The notes under the pieces were generated by a model, which worked only from the letters and a program-made list of their open reading frames with translations, was not told the DNA's origin and made no database searches. Positions 1 to 8,541 of a stretch of DNA of 64,000 nt are shown here, in pieces (positions within the stretch are counted from its first letter, which is position 1; every line of letters begins with the position of its first letter). Origin of the DNA: UBA7672 sp047601145 (lineage in GTDB: Bacteria; Pseudomonadota; Alphaproteobacteria; Caulobacterales; Hyphomonadaceae); contig JASGJW010000001.1 of the NCBI GenBank assembly GCA_047601145.1, positions 1,426,001-1,490,000 on the forward strand. The letters run 5' to 3'. Made by a program: the position numbers and the translations under genes.

Positions 1-180
1 TGATGCGCGCAAGCGGATGGCGCTCCAGGCCAGTCCCGATCGGGATGGCTCGCGCCGGAGATGAAACGCGACGCGCCGCGGGTGCGAACGAACACCGCTA
101 CAGGTCGTCAGGATCTCTTCGCGGTCGCCCTTTTTGAACAGCTGCGTTGTGCGTCCTGCCGCCGAAATTCCGTATGCCGA
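1..180. other. Leading intergenic stretch, nothing recognised
   Basis: No convincing reading frame, RNA gene or repeat was seen here. It is the distal part of the upstream region of the TonB-dependent receptor gene; the promoter-like elements begin at about 181. Confidence 0.4.
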
Positions 181-209
181 TTGACTTACGCAAAATTGTC
201 TCATTAAAT
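181..209 (+). promoter_or_regulatory. Probable sigma-70 promoter of the TonB-dependent receptor gene
   Basis: TTGACT at 181-186 and TTAAAT at 204-209 are separated by 17 bases, close to the sigma-70 consensus. The -10 box lies inside the small palindrome TCATTAAATGA (201-211). The implied leader is about 200 bases long before the ATG at 425, so post-transcriptional or distal control is possible. An ATGTGGAAT element at 226-234 resembles the core of motifs upstream of the two dehydratase genes near 17.1 and 22.7 kb. Confidence 0.5.
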
Positions 210-321
210 GAGCAGCAATATCACTATGTGGAATTTGCTGACGGCATGATTTGTCGGTTGTCCGGATAGGCAAGGGCAGGACGACGTCAGCGTTTCATAT
301 GGACCCGGCCGCTAGGCCCTT

Positions 322-337
322 CATTCCGACCGGAATG
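322..337. promoter_or_regulatory. Inverted repeat in the leader of the TonB-dependent receptor gene
   Basis: CATTCCG-AC-CGGAATG is a 7-2-7 inverted repeat about 90 bases upstream of the start codon, downstream of the predicted promoter. It could be an operator or a small RNA hairpin. No copy of it was noticed elsewhere in the window. Confidence 0.35.
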
Positions 338-424
338 CGCGGGGTCTTGCAGGGTCAGATGAACGGTCGCGGTGCGATCGCCTGAACGGCGATCACGGCT
401 GGTTGCATTTGTTGGGGGACAGAC

Positions 425-3400
425 ATGGAAACGACAGAGGGGAAAGTGGTGAAAAATTTCGGTTGGCCCAAAGTTTTGGCTGTTGGCGCGTCAGCGATCG
501 CAATCTCGGCGTCCGCGCCGGCGCTCGCTCAGACCAAGGTCGTTGCGACGGACGGAGCAGAGCTCGGTCTGGACGAAAAGAGGGACGTCGTGGTCATCAC
601 AGGTTCGCGTCTCTCGCGCGAAGATGTGGACACGGTGCGGCCAGGCGTGTCGGTTGACCCCGAGGAGCTTGACAAGCGCGCGTTCACGAACCTCTCGGAC
701 GCGCTGAAAGAACTTCCTGCCGTCGGTCAGGGGATCGGTCCAACGGGCGACCAGAACGCTTTCACGGTTGGCCAGAGCTATGTCGATCTCTTCAATCTCG
801 GCACCCAGCGCACGCTGACGCTTGTCAACGGACGCCGCTTTGTCTCCTCCAACGTACCAAGCAACTTCTCGACGGCAGGCGGCCTGCAGGTCGACTACAA
901 CTCGCTGCCGGTTGCGCTTCTGGAGCGCATCGAGGTAGTTCCGCTCGCAGGCGCCGCGGTTTACGGCTCAGACGCCATTGCCGGGACGATCAACGTCATT
1001 CTCAAGGACGACTTTGAAGGGGCTGATTTCTCGGCCCAGTACGGCGAAGCGGAAGCCGGCGATCTTGCCCAGTGGCAGGTTCAGGGCGTTATCGGCGCCA
1101 ACTTCGCAGACGGCCGCGGCAACGTCGCAGCCTCGGTGGAATACAACAAGCAGGACGGCGCGCTGGTGAACGCTCGCCCGAGGTGGACGCAGGACGACCC
1201 GCTTGTGATCCCGTTCGGCGCGCGCCTTGACGCTGATGGCGACGGCGACGCCGATCAGGAGTATCGGATCTATGTCAACCAGAACCTCGTAATCGCCGGT
1301 CCCTATGGAACGGTGTCACCAGCAGCGTTGAACCTGCCAAGCCTTGGCGTCGGCAGGATTGGAGCCAACTTCTACCAGTTCACGCAAACGGGCGATCTTG
1401 CCACCTGCACGCCAGGCGCAACCCCCGGTGCATCCTCCCCGCTGTTTGCGATGGGCGGGACATGCGGGTTCGACCTGGTTGATGACACAACGCAGATCCG
1501 CTCGCCGGTGGAGCGGATCAACTTCTCGTCCATGGCCCACTACGACATCACCGACCACATCCGCCTGTTCGCTGAGTCGACAGTTTCGAGTTCAAATGCG
1601 ACCGAATTGGTGAACCAGGGCGGTTTCAACCTATGGGCATTCGGCGGCACGTCTGGCGCCCTGCGAATGAACACGAGCAACCCCTTCCTCTCGACTCAGG
1701 CCCGCGGGGTCCTTGAGGGCGCGCTTGGCCCGAACTCGAACTTCTTCGTCAACCGTCTGGACAACGACCTCGTGTCCGGAGGCGCCAACAAGACCCAGAA
1801 CTTTACCTGGCGTGTGGCCTCCGGCCTTGAAGGCGACTTCGAACTCGCCGGCCGGAAATTCAACTGGGAGGTCTCCAGCGTATTCGGCCGGGCAAACATC
1901 CAGGCGCAGACCTTCGGGATCGTCGATGGCCGGTTGTTCAACGCCCTAGACGCCGTAACTGTCGACACAGCCTATCTGAACAGCCTCGTCTCCGCGCCGG
2001 GCAGCACAATCACCGACCGCAACGGAGACATGGTTGTCAACGCAGCAGACGCCCTGATCGCTCTTCAGCGCAGCGGGCAGAGCGGTGTTCCGAACATCGC
2101 GATGGGATCGATCATCTGCAACATCAACGGTCGGGTCGCGAACGGCACGGTGACGGGCTACAATTCGCCGGTCTCTGGCAGCGGCGCTGTGGGCACTGCC
2201 TTGCCCTTCGCGACAGGCTGCCGGCCGCTCAACATCTTTGGCGATGCCAGCGTGGTCAACACGCCGGAGGCGCTCGAGTTCATCACCGGCGGGCCGCGCG
2301 TCGTGACCGCCAACAACGAGCAGCGTGTCTTCACGGGCAACCTCGGCGGCGAAGTGTTCCAACTTCCCGCCGGCTGGGTGACCATGAACGTAGGTTATGA
2401 AACCCGTCGGGAGCGTGCACGCTTTACTCCGGACCTCGGATCGGGGCTGACGATTACCCGCGGCGGTTTCGCGACCTACACCGAAACGGGCGGTCAGACC
2501 GAAACGGAGGAACTCTTTGGCGAGATCCTGGTGCCCGTCTTCAACCAGGACATGAACGTGCCGTTCCTCAACCGGCTCGAGTTCAACGGCTCCGTGCGGA
2601 GCGTCGAAGAGAAAAACAAGGACATCAACGCCCTTGGCGACAGCTCCAACGATTCGACGGCGTGGGAGATCGGCGGACGCTGGTCGCCAATCAGCGATCT
2701 AACCTTCCGCGCTTCGAACACACGCGCGATTCGTTCGCCTTCGCTGGTCGAGTTGTACACCCCGGAAGTGGGGTCGTTCTCGATGGCGCAGGATCCGTGC
2801 GATCAGCGCTATTCCAGCGCCGGCGCCGATCCGACGACCCGACGCGCAAACTGCATCGCCGCCGGGATCAACCCTTCCACGTTCGTCTCGAATGCGGTGT
2901 CGGCGACGATTCCGATCGTCACGTCAGGCAACGCTAGCCTCACCCCGGAAGAGTCGAAGGCTTACACGGTTGGCGTGATCTATCAGCCAAACTGGGTCGA
3001 TCGTCTCGCCCTGACCCTCGACTACTTCCACATCGAGATCGAAAACCGCATCTCCCCGCTGTCGCTGACACAGGTGCTGAACGCCTGCTATGACAGCCCC
3101 AGCTATCCCAACACGCCTGCGTGCAGCGACAACCTGTTTACGCGCGACGGCACCGGTCAAATCACCTTCGGCCGGACCACCAGCCTCAACGCTTCGGACT
3201 CCCTCTACGAAGCCGTGCAGGGGCGCGTGAACTGGGGCTTCGACGTTGCCGAGCTGTTTAACCTTGGCAATTCGGACTTCGGCGACGTGACGATGGACCT
3301 GACCGTTCTCAACACGCTCGAAAACCGGGTTCAGGTTCTTAACGAACTGCCCAGCGATCCGGTCGGCACCTTCACTGTGCCGGACTGGAAGTCCACTTTC

Positions 3401-3745
3401 GATCTCACATACAATGTGGGCGACTGGCGCTTCTTCTGGCGCACGCTCTGGCAGTCGAAGCCGGTCTTCCTATCGACCGACGGCGCGTCCTACCTGGTCA
3501 ACCTTGGGCAGGGAGATGAGGCTAGGGCGGCGACTTCAGCCAACATCATCAGCGGAGATCTGAGCGATTACTGGATGCACAACGCGTCGCTCCAGTACAC
3601 GATCTCCGATCGCACGTCGGTGATGTTCTCGGTCAACAACGTTTTCGACAGCATCCCGAAATTCCTCAATCGCGCAAACGCCTCCTACTATCCTGCCGAT
3701 ATGATCGGGCGTTACTTCACGGTTCGCGTGCGTCATCAGTTCTAG
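425..3745 (+). CDS. TonB-dependent outer-membrane receptor
   Basis: A 1106-residue outer-membrane receptor, probably for energised uptake of a carbohydrate-type ligand into the periplasm. A signal peptide ends at ALA-Q near residue 35. A TonB-box-like segment (DVVVITGSRL) follows near residue 53, then a plug domain with the NGRRF and GSDAIAGTINV motifs, a long beta-barrel and a terminal aromatic residue (VRVRHQF) typical of BAM substrates. Two acidic calcium-loop-like segments sit in the barrel: DADGDGDADQE near residue 269 and a dockerin-like DRNGDMVVNAAD near residue 532. The ATG at 425 has a GGGGGAC ribosome site. Ligand identity is inferred only from the sugar-catabolism neighbourhood. 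Confidence 0.93.
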   Translation: METTEGKVVKNFGWPKVLAVGASAIAISASAPALAQTKVVATDGAELGLDEKRDVVVITGSRLSREDVDTVRPGVSVDPEELDKRAFTNLSDALKELPAVGQGIGPTGDQNAFTVGQSYVDLFNLGTQRTLTLVNGRRFVSSNVPSNFSTAGGLQVDYNSLPVALLERIEVVPLAGAAVYGSDAIAGTINVILKDDFEGADFSAQYGEAEAGDLAQWQVQGVIGANFADGRGNVAASVEYNKQDGALVNARPRWTQDDPLVIPFGARLDADGDGDADQEYRIYVNQNLVIAGPYGTVSPAALNLPSLGVGRIGANFYQFTQTGDLATCTPGATPGASSPLFAMGGTCGFDLVDDTTQIRSPVERINFSSMAHYDITDHIRLFAESTVSSSNATELVNQGGFNLWAFGGTSGALRMNTSNPFLSTQARGVLEGALGPNSNFFVNRLDNDLVSGGANKTQNFTWRVASGLEGDFELAGRKFNWEVSSVFGRANIQAQTFGIVDGRLFNALDAVTVDTAYLNSLVSAPGSTITDRNGDMVVNAADALIALQRSGQSGVPNIAMGSIICNINGRVANGTVTGYNSPVSGSGAVGTALPFATGCRPLNIFGDASVVNTPEALEFITGGPRVVTANNEQRVFTGNLGGEVFQLPAGWVTMNVGYETRRERARFTPDLGSGLTITRGGFATYTETGGQTETEELFGEILVPVFNQDMNVPFLNRLEFNGSVRSVEEKNKDINALGDSSNDSTAWEIGGRWSPISDLTFRASNTRAIRSPSLVELYTPEVGSFSMAQDPCDQRYSSAGADPTTRRANCIAAGINPSTFVSNAVSATIPIVTSGNASLTPEESKAYTVGVIYQPNWVDRLALTLDYFHIEIENRISPLSLTQVLNACYDSPSYPNTPACSDNLFTRDGTGQITFGRTTSLNASDSLYEAVQGRVNWGFDVAELFNLGNSDFGDVTMDLTVLNTLENRVQVLNELPSDPVGTFTVPDWKSTFDLTYNVGDWRFFWRTLWQSKPVFLSTDGASYLVNLGQGDEARAATSANIISGDLSDYWMHNASLQYTISDRTSVMFSVNNVFDSIPKFLNRANASYYPADMIGRYFTVRVRHQF

Positions 3746-3777
3746 AGCTGCAGGTGCAAGCAAACTCAAGAAAGAAA

Positions 3778-3802
3778 GGGGCGCTCCGGCGCCCCAATTT
3801 TC
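3778..3802 (+). terminator. Rho-independent terminator after the receptor gene
   Basis: GGGGCGC and GCGCCCC form a perfect 7-bp GC stem (3778-3784 with 3789-3795) around a TCCG tetraloop, followed by AATTTTCT. It lies 33 bases after the receptor stop and before the convergent Lrp-type gene, so it can end transcription of the receptor. Confidence 0.8.
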
Positions 3803-3852
3803 TGGCGTCGGCTGAGTCGCGCCGCCAGGCGCGCCTCAGCGCTCCCCGCCGG

Positions 3853-4353
3853 CTACTGTCCCGCGCGGGTGATCTGCGACTTCACCAGAACCAGCGGCGC
3901 TTCCGTGGTGCGCTTGGCGACGTTGACCACAATCCAGCTCTGAATGTCGGCGACCAGGTCGAGGGGCAGGACCTTGTCACGCAGGAAGTTATCGTAGGCG
4001 CGCATGTCCGTCGTGATGACGCGCAAGACGTAGTCGCCAGCGCCGCTGATCCTCACGCACTCCGTCACTTCGGTCCATTGCCTGGCGGCGCCTTCGAACC
4101 TGGCGATGTTTTCGCTGTTGAGCAGGTTCAATCTCACATTGGCCTCGACTTCAAACTTGAGGCCCAGCTTGCTGTAATTGATCAGCGTCACGCGCCGGGA
4201 AATGACCCCGATATCTTCCAGCCGCTTGATCCTGCGCCAGCAGGGGCTGGAGGAAACGCCAACCTGGTCGGCGATTTCGACGACCGACAAACCGGCGTCG
4301 CGTTGAATCACGTCAAGGATCCGTGCGTCGATGGCGTCCAGGTTCGAGAGCAT
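3853..4353 (-). CDS. Lrp/AsnC family transcriptional regulator
   Basis: A 166-residue Lrp/AsnC regulator: an N-terminal winged helix-turn-helix (LDAIDARILDVIQRDAG, then SVVEIADQVGVSSSPCWRRI) and a C-terminal RAM ligand-binding domain from about residue 65, with the typical EVTECVRISGAGDYVLRV segment. The chosen ATG at 4353 places LDxxD right at the start, as in the family; a longer frame reaches upstream to 4434 but carries no domain. It is divergent from the GguC-type gene, with a pair of direct repeats between them. It may control that gene and itself in response to an amino acid or organic-acid ligand; the effector is unknown. Confidence 0.9.
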   Translation of the reverse strand: MLSNLDAIDARILDVIQRDAGLSVVEIADQVGVSSSPCWRRIKRLEDIGVISRRVTLINYSKLGLKFEVEANVRLNLLNSENIARFEGAARQWTEVTECVRISGAGDYVLRVITTDMRAYDNFLRDKVLPLDLVADIQSWIVVNVAKRTTEAPLVLVKSQITRAGQ

Positions 4354-4429
4354 CTTTCCGGTTCCGATCTCAGTATTGTCGCAAAGCGAGGCTCGGTTGG
4401 TTCGCCGCCGACGTTGACGTCCGATATCC

Positions 4430-4459
4430 CACAATATAGATCACAGTCTCACAAAATAG
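4430..4459. promoter_or_regulatory. Direct repeats between divergent lrp-type and GguC-type genes
   Basis: CACAATATAG (4430-4439) and CACAAAATAG (4450-4459) match at 9 of 10 positions and are spaced 20 bases start to start, about two helical turns. The AT-rich repeats stand out in GC-rich surroundings and lie about 80-105 bases upstream of each gene. This fits cooperative binding by an Lrp-type oligomer, but the link to this regulator is inference. Confidence 0.45.
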
Positions 4460-4547
4460 GATTTGTCGCCAGTACCTCGAAAGTACTTATCGGGGCTGCG
4501 CAAGGGTCTTCCTGCCCATTGTCCACGCGCTTCGGAGCCAGACCGTC

Positions 4548-5525
4548 GTGATTCAGTCCCTGGTCCAGTTCAGGAAGAACGGCGCCCGCGGCGTGCTTGC
4601 CCTGGATGCGAGCGGAGCCGCCCGTCTGGTTCGCGCAGCCGAGTCCACACGGGCTCTTGCGCAACTCGCTCTCAAGAAGCGCTCGACGCTGGCGGCGCTA
4701 GCAGCCGATTCGAGCGCGGAGGCCGTTGATCTCGTGGACGTTGAACTGCTGTCCCCGATTGATCACCCGGACCCGGCACATCTCATGGTCAGCGGAACGG
4801 GGCTCACTCATCTCGGGTCGGCCGAAGGCCGCGACGCCATGCACGCCGCGGCGGGGGCGGGCAGGGCGACCGACACGATGCGCATGTTCCTGATGGGGCT
4901 GGAGGGCGGCAAGCCTCCGGCCGGTACCATCGGGGTGCAGCCGGAATGGTTCTACAAGGGCGATGGAAGCATCCTCGTCAAACCCGGCGATCCCTTGCAG
5001 GCGCCAGCTTTCGCCGGTGACGGCGGTGAAGAACCCGAGATCGTGGGCGTCTATCTGATCGACGACAACGGCGCTCCGGTGCGGCTTGGCTACGCGCTTG
5101 GCAACGAGTTTTCCGATCACATCACTGAAAGCGAAAACTATCTCTGGCTTGCCCACTCGAAACTGCGCCAGGCAGCGATTGGCCCCGAGCTGCGGCTGGG
5201 CGAGTTGCCCGCCGATATAAGAGGCGTGAGCCGCATCAAACGCGCAGGATCAACAATCTGGGAAAAGGAGTTCCGGTCGGGCGAGGGGAACATGTCGCAC
5301 TCGCTCAGCAATCTGGAGCACCATCACTTCAAGTACGCGCAGTTCAGGCACCCTGGAGATGTGCACGTCCACTTCTTTGGGACCGCGACAATCTCATACG
5401 CCGATGCATTTCAGGTCCTGCCCGGCGATGAGTTCGAGATCGCGTCGGACGCCTTTCGTTTGCCGCTCCGCAACAAGATGGTGCGGGGAAGCGACGACAA
5501 GCTGGTTTCGATCCGTGCGTCATGA
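4548..5525 (+). CDS. GguC/AraD1-type FAH-superfamily protein
   Basis: A 325-residue protein of the AraD1/GguC family, a branch of the fumarylacetoacetate hydrolase superfamily often linked to sugar-acid catabolism and sugar ABC transporters. Recognisable segments are LMVSGTGLTHLGSAEGRD near residue 81, GVQPEWFYKGDG near residue 126, and the EPEIVGVYLIDDNG and GYALGNEFSDHITE metal-site region near residues 163-194. The start is a GTG with GGAG about 10 bases upstream. It is divergent from the Lrp-type regulator and precedes the ABC transporter operon. Exact reaction is unknown; a dehydratase or hydrolase step on a 2-keto-3-deoxy sugar acid is the usual proposal for the family. Confidence 0.82.
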   Translation: MIQSLVQFRKNGARGVLALDASGAARLVRAAESTRALAQLALKKRSTLAALAADSSAEAVDLVDVELLSPIDHPDPAHLMVSGTGLTHLGSAEGRDAMHAAAGAGRATDTMRMFLMGLEGGKPPAGTIGVQPEWFYKGDGSILVKPGDPLQAPAFAGDGGEEPEIVGVYLIDDNGAPVRLGYALGNEFSDHITESENYLWLAHSKLRQAAIGPELRLGELPADIRGVSRIKRAGSTIWEKEFRSGEGNMSHSLSNLEHHHFKYAQFRHPGDVHVHFFGTATISYADAFQVLPGDEFEIASDAFRLPLRNKMVRGSDDKLVSIRAS

Positions 5526-5590
5526 CCGGCGGCGGCCTACGGGCCAACGCCATCGCTACCGCCAGATTTTCCCCGCAACTGGATTTGTTC

Positions 5591-5633
5591 TTGGCATCGC
5601 CGCCCGTTCTGCCGATAGTGGAAACGTTTCCGA
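5591..5633 (+). promoter_or_regulatory. Promoter with LacI-type box A before the ABC transporter operon
   Basis: A -35-like TTGGCA (5591-5596), 17 bases, and GATAGT (5614-5619) are followed at once by the palindrome GGAAACGTTTCC (5620-5631) within GTGGAAACGTTTCCGA. The box would cover the start-site region and so repress the permease gene that begins at 5724. The same box recurs at five other places and fits the LacI/PurR operator pattern with a central CG. Confidence 0.75.
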
Positions 5634-5723
5634 CAGGCGGGGTCCGCCATGACGAGCAACGCGGGTGAGTAATCTCCGGGGAAGCCTGGAGCAGGGAGTC
5701 CCATTGGTATTGGGGCGCTTAGA

Positions 5724-6674
5724 GTGCTGACATTCGTCTCAGTCAGAGTTCTCCAGATGATCCCCGTCCTGATCGGGATCAGCCTCACCATATTCATTCT
5801 GGTACGCGCTGTGCCCGGCGATCCGGCCGCCATGTCGCTCGGTGTCTATGCATCGCCCGAACGGGTCGCGGAGCTCCGGGCGCACTGGGGGCTCGATCAG
5901 TCCATGCTCGACCAGTACGGAATATTCCTGAAACAGCTCGTGCAAGGCGATTTCGGCTACTCCTATTTTTACGGCCGGCCAGCGATCGAGCTTGTCTTCG
6001 AACGGCTCGGCCCAGAGCTGTTCCTGGTCGCCTACGCCATCCTGATCACAATCCTGCTCAGCGTTCCTCTCGCCGTCTGGGGAGCGCTCAAACGCACGGG
6101 AGTCGCTGATGCGGCAATCCGCGGAGTGATCGTCGTCGGTCTGGGGCTGCCGCCCTACTGGATCGGTCTCCTGCTGCTTCTTCTCTTCGGCGTATGGTGG
6201 CCAATCCTCCCCGTGGGCGGCCTCGGCGAGACTTTTGGCGAGCAGCTCCGGGCGTTGCTGCTGCCTTCGCTGACGCTCGCTCTTGGGCTTTGCCCGCTGG
6301 TCATCCGTGCGCTCCGTGCAAGCCTCACCGAGACTCTGAAGGCGGATCACGTCGATATGGCGCGTTCCAAAGGTCTCTCCGGGCGGGATGTCTTCCTACG
6401 GCACGTCTTTCGGCTGGCTCTGATCCCAACGGTGACAATCGTCGGGCTTCACATCGGCATGCTCATCGGCGCCACGTTGATCGTTGAATCAGTATTCTCA
6501 GTGCCGGGCCTGGGCCAGCTCATGCTGACGGCGATCACTACACGCGACTACCCAACGGTGGTCGCAGTGACGCTGGTCTTTGCGATCTTCGTCATGGTGG
6601 TCAATCTGCTGACCGATTTGCTCGTAGCCTTTCTCGATCCGCGCGCCCGCGACGCTATGGTGGGCTCAAGATGA
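5724..6674 (+). CDS. Opp/Dpp-type ABC transporter permease 1 (DppB family)
   Basis: A 316-residue inner-membrane permease of the peptide/opine/nickel/oligosaccharide uptake family. The N-terminal helix (LQMIPVLIGISLTIFILV), the conserved VPGDPA segment near residue 30, about six hydrophobic helices and the cytoplasmic EAA loop (SKGLSGRDVFLRHVFR, near residue 212) match DppB/OppB. The start is GTG at 5724. It overlaps the next permease by 4 bases (ATGA), so the two are translationally coupled. The neighbours suggest the cargo may be a sugar conjugate or oligosaccharide rather than a peptide; that is inference. Confidence 0.93.
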   Translation: MLTFVSVRVLQMIPVLIGISLTIFILVRAVPGDPAAMSLGVYASPERVAELRAHWGLDQSMLDQYGIFLKQLVQGDFGYSYFYGRPAIELVFERLGPELFLVAYAILITILLSVPLAVWGALKRTGVADAAIRGVIVVGLGLPPYWIGLLLLLLFGVWWPILPVGGLGETFGEQLRALLLPSLTLALGLCPLVIRALRASLTETLKADHVDMARSKGLSGRDVFLRHVFRLALIPTVTIVGLHIGMLIGATLIVESVFSVPGLGQLMLTAITTRDYPTVVAVTLVFAIFVMVVNLLTDLLVAFLDPRARDAMVGSR

Positions 6675-7522
6675 CAGCCGCATCGAGCGCGAAGCCCCTG
6701 CTGCGACCCCGGTGGATCTCCGGTCTGCCGCTATCGCTCCTTGCCGGAATGCTGATGATGGCGCTCGCGATCATCGTTGCGTTGCTGGGGCCGCTTGCGA
6801 CTGCCGATCCCCTTGAGCTGAATCTCGATGCAACGCTTCAACCACCCAGCGCCTTGCACTGGTTCGGCACGGACAATTTCGGACGGGATGTCTTCGCCCG
6901 CGTTATTTCCGCGACATCGGTCGATCTTCGGTTCGGGTTCTTTTCGACGCTCCCGACACTGGTGATGGGGACGATGCTTGGAATTCTTGCCGGAACGAAC
7001 CGCTGGTTCGACGCTGCGCTGATGCGCGTGCTCGATCTCGTCGTAGCCTTCCCATTCTACGTCCTGATCATCGCCATCGTGGCCACACTGGGCCCTGGCA
7101 TCTTCAATATGTACATCGCCGTCTTTCTTGTTGGGTGGGCCAGCTATGCGCGGCTGACCCGAGCCGAGGTCCTCGTGGTTGCAAAGCACCAGTATGTGGA
7201 GGCGGCGAGAGCGCTGGGGTTCTCGCCTCTGCGCGTGCTTGCCCGCCACGTATTGCCCAATGTCATCGTGCAACCGGTGCTGCTCGCGACGACCAACTTC
7301 ATCGCCTGGATTCTAGTCGGCAGTGCGCTGGGTTTTCTGGGACTGGGCGTCCAGCCGCCTACGCCCGAATGGGGCGTCATGATCGGGGAGGGGCGCGTTT
7401 ATCTCTATCAGGCGCCGTGGATGGCGATATTCCCGGGCTTTGCGATCTTCTATGTGAGCCTCGCCGCCATCCTGGTCGGGGATGGCTTGTCGGAAGTTCT
7501 GCGTCCGGATGTTTCACGATGA
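6671..7522 (+). CDS. Opp/Dpp-type ABC transporter permease 2 (DppC family)
   Basis: A 283-residue partner permease. It has the family N-terminal extension with one helix, the HWFGTDNFGRDVFARV motif near residue 63, and the EAA loop AARALGFSPLRVLARHVLPN near residue 178. A late GLGVQPPTPEWGVMI segment near residue 235 is also typical of DppC/OppC. It overlaps the upstream permease by 4 bases and the downstream ATPase gene by 4 bases, so all three are coupled. It would form the heterodimeric membrane channel with the preceding protein. Confidence 0.93.
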   Translation: MTAASSAKPLLRPRWISGLPLSLLAGMLMMALAIIVALLGPLATADPLELNLDATLQPPSALHWFGTDNFGRDVFARVISATSVDLRFGFFSTLPTLVMGTMLGILAGTNRWFDAALMRVLDLVVAFPFYVLIIAIVATLGPGIFNMYIAVFLVGWASYARLTRAEVLVVAKHQYVEAARALGFSPLRVLARHVLPNVIVQPVLLATTNFIAWILVGSALGFLGLGVQPPTPEWGVMIGEGRVYLYQAPWMAIFPGFAIFYVSLAAILVGDGLSEVLRPDVSR

Positions 7523-8541
7523 GCGCCGCCGTGAAAAGCGAAGCGCAGGCGCCCACACTGCGCCTGGAAGGCCTCGACATCGAGTATCGGGCAAAGCGCG
7601 AGGCAGCGCTTGCAGTCCGCGATGTCTCCTTCAGCATCGGCCGTGGCGAGATTTTTGGTCTTGTGGGAGAATCGGGCAGCGGCAAGAGCACGGTTCTTCG
7701 CTCCATCATAGGACTGTTGCCTGACAATGCGAAACGGATCCGGGGATCTCTCGACGTCGCCGGCCAAGACGTCGGGGGCATGGATCAGGCCGCGCTTTCG
7801 ATCCTGCGGCGAAAGCATGTTGCAATGATCTTTCAGGATCCGTTGCGCGCCCTCAATCCCGTCATGACGATCGGGGCCCAGCTCCTGGAAGTCCTCTCGA
7901 CCGCGGGCATGCGGGATCGCGCCGAGATGAGGCAGCTCATCCTGCGCACGCTGGGCCGCGTCGGTCTTGCGGACGCGGAAATGCGCATGCGCGCCTTTCC
8001 CCACGAGCTGTCGGGAGGTCAGCGCCAGAGGGTGGCGATTGCGGCCGCGATGATCCGTTCGCCGGACCTGCTTCTCGCCGATGAGCCAACGACCGCGCTC
8101 GACGTGACGATCCAGGACCAGATCCTGACGCTCTTGCGTGATCTTTGCCGTGACACAGGTATGAGCATGCTTCTCGTGACCCATGACCTCGGGGTTGTTG
8201 CTGAGACCTGCGATCGAGTCGGCGTTCTTTATGCCGGTCGGCTGGTCGAGACAGGCGATGTCCAAAGCGTGCTGACCAACCCCTCGCACCCCTACACGGC
8301 GGCGCTGCTTGCCTCCATGCCGCGTGCCGGCGAGCATCGAGCGAGGCTGCGGGCCATTCCCGGGCGACCGCCTGCGGCGTCGATTGCAGGTTGTCCGTTC
8401 GCGCCGCGGTGCGAGTATGCGCAAGAGGCATGCGCGATCGTCGAACCGATACTTGAACGGCATGGAGCGAACCAGGCATCCGCATGCTGGCGCCATGAGG
8501 AGTTGCGAGCCACCCTGGCGAAGGGGGTGCAGGTTGGTTAG
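7519..8541 (+). CDS. Opp/Dpp-type ABC transporter ATP-binding protein 1 (DppD family)
   Basis: A 340-residue ATPase. Walker A GESGSGKST is near residue 51, the ABC signature LSGGQRQRV near residue 160, Walker B LLLADEPTTALD near residue 179, and the H-loop LLVTHD near residue 212. The C-terminal oligopeptide-transport domain carries the cysteine motif CPFAPRCEYAQEAC. The ATG at 7519 overlaps the permease stop (ATGA); the frame stays open much further upstream, but that part is permease shadow. It pairs with the next ATPase to energise the transporter. Confidence 0.92.
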   Translation: MSAAVKSEAQAPTLRLEGLDIEYRAKREAALAVRDVSFSIGRGEIFGLVGESGSGKSTVLRSIIGLLPDNAKRIRGSLDVAGQDVGGMDQAALSILRRKHVAMIFQDPLRALNPVMTIGAQLLEVLSTAGMRDRAEMRQLILRTLGRVGLADAEMRMRAFPHELSGGQRQRVAIAAAMIRSPDLLLADEPTTALDVTIQDQILTLLRDLCRDTGMSMLLVTHDLGVVAETCDRVGVLYAGRLVETGDVQSVLTNPSHPYTAALLASMPRAGEHRARLRAIPGRPPAASIAGCPFAPRCEYAQEACAIVEPILERHGANQASACWRHEELRATLAKGVQVG

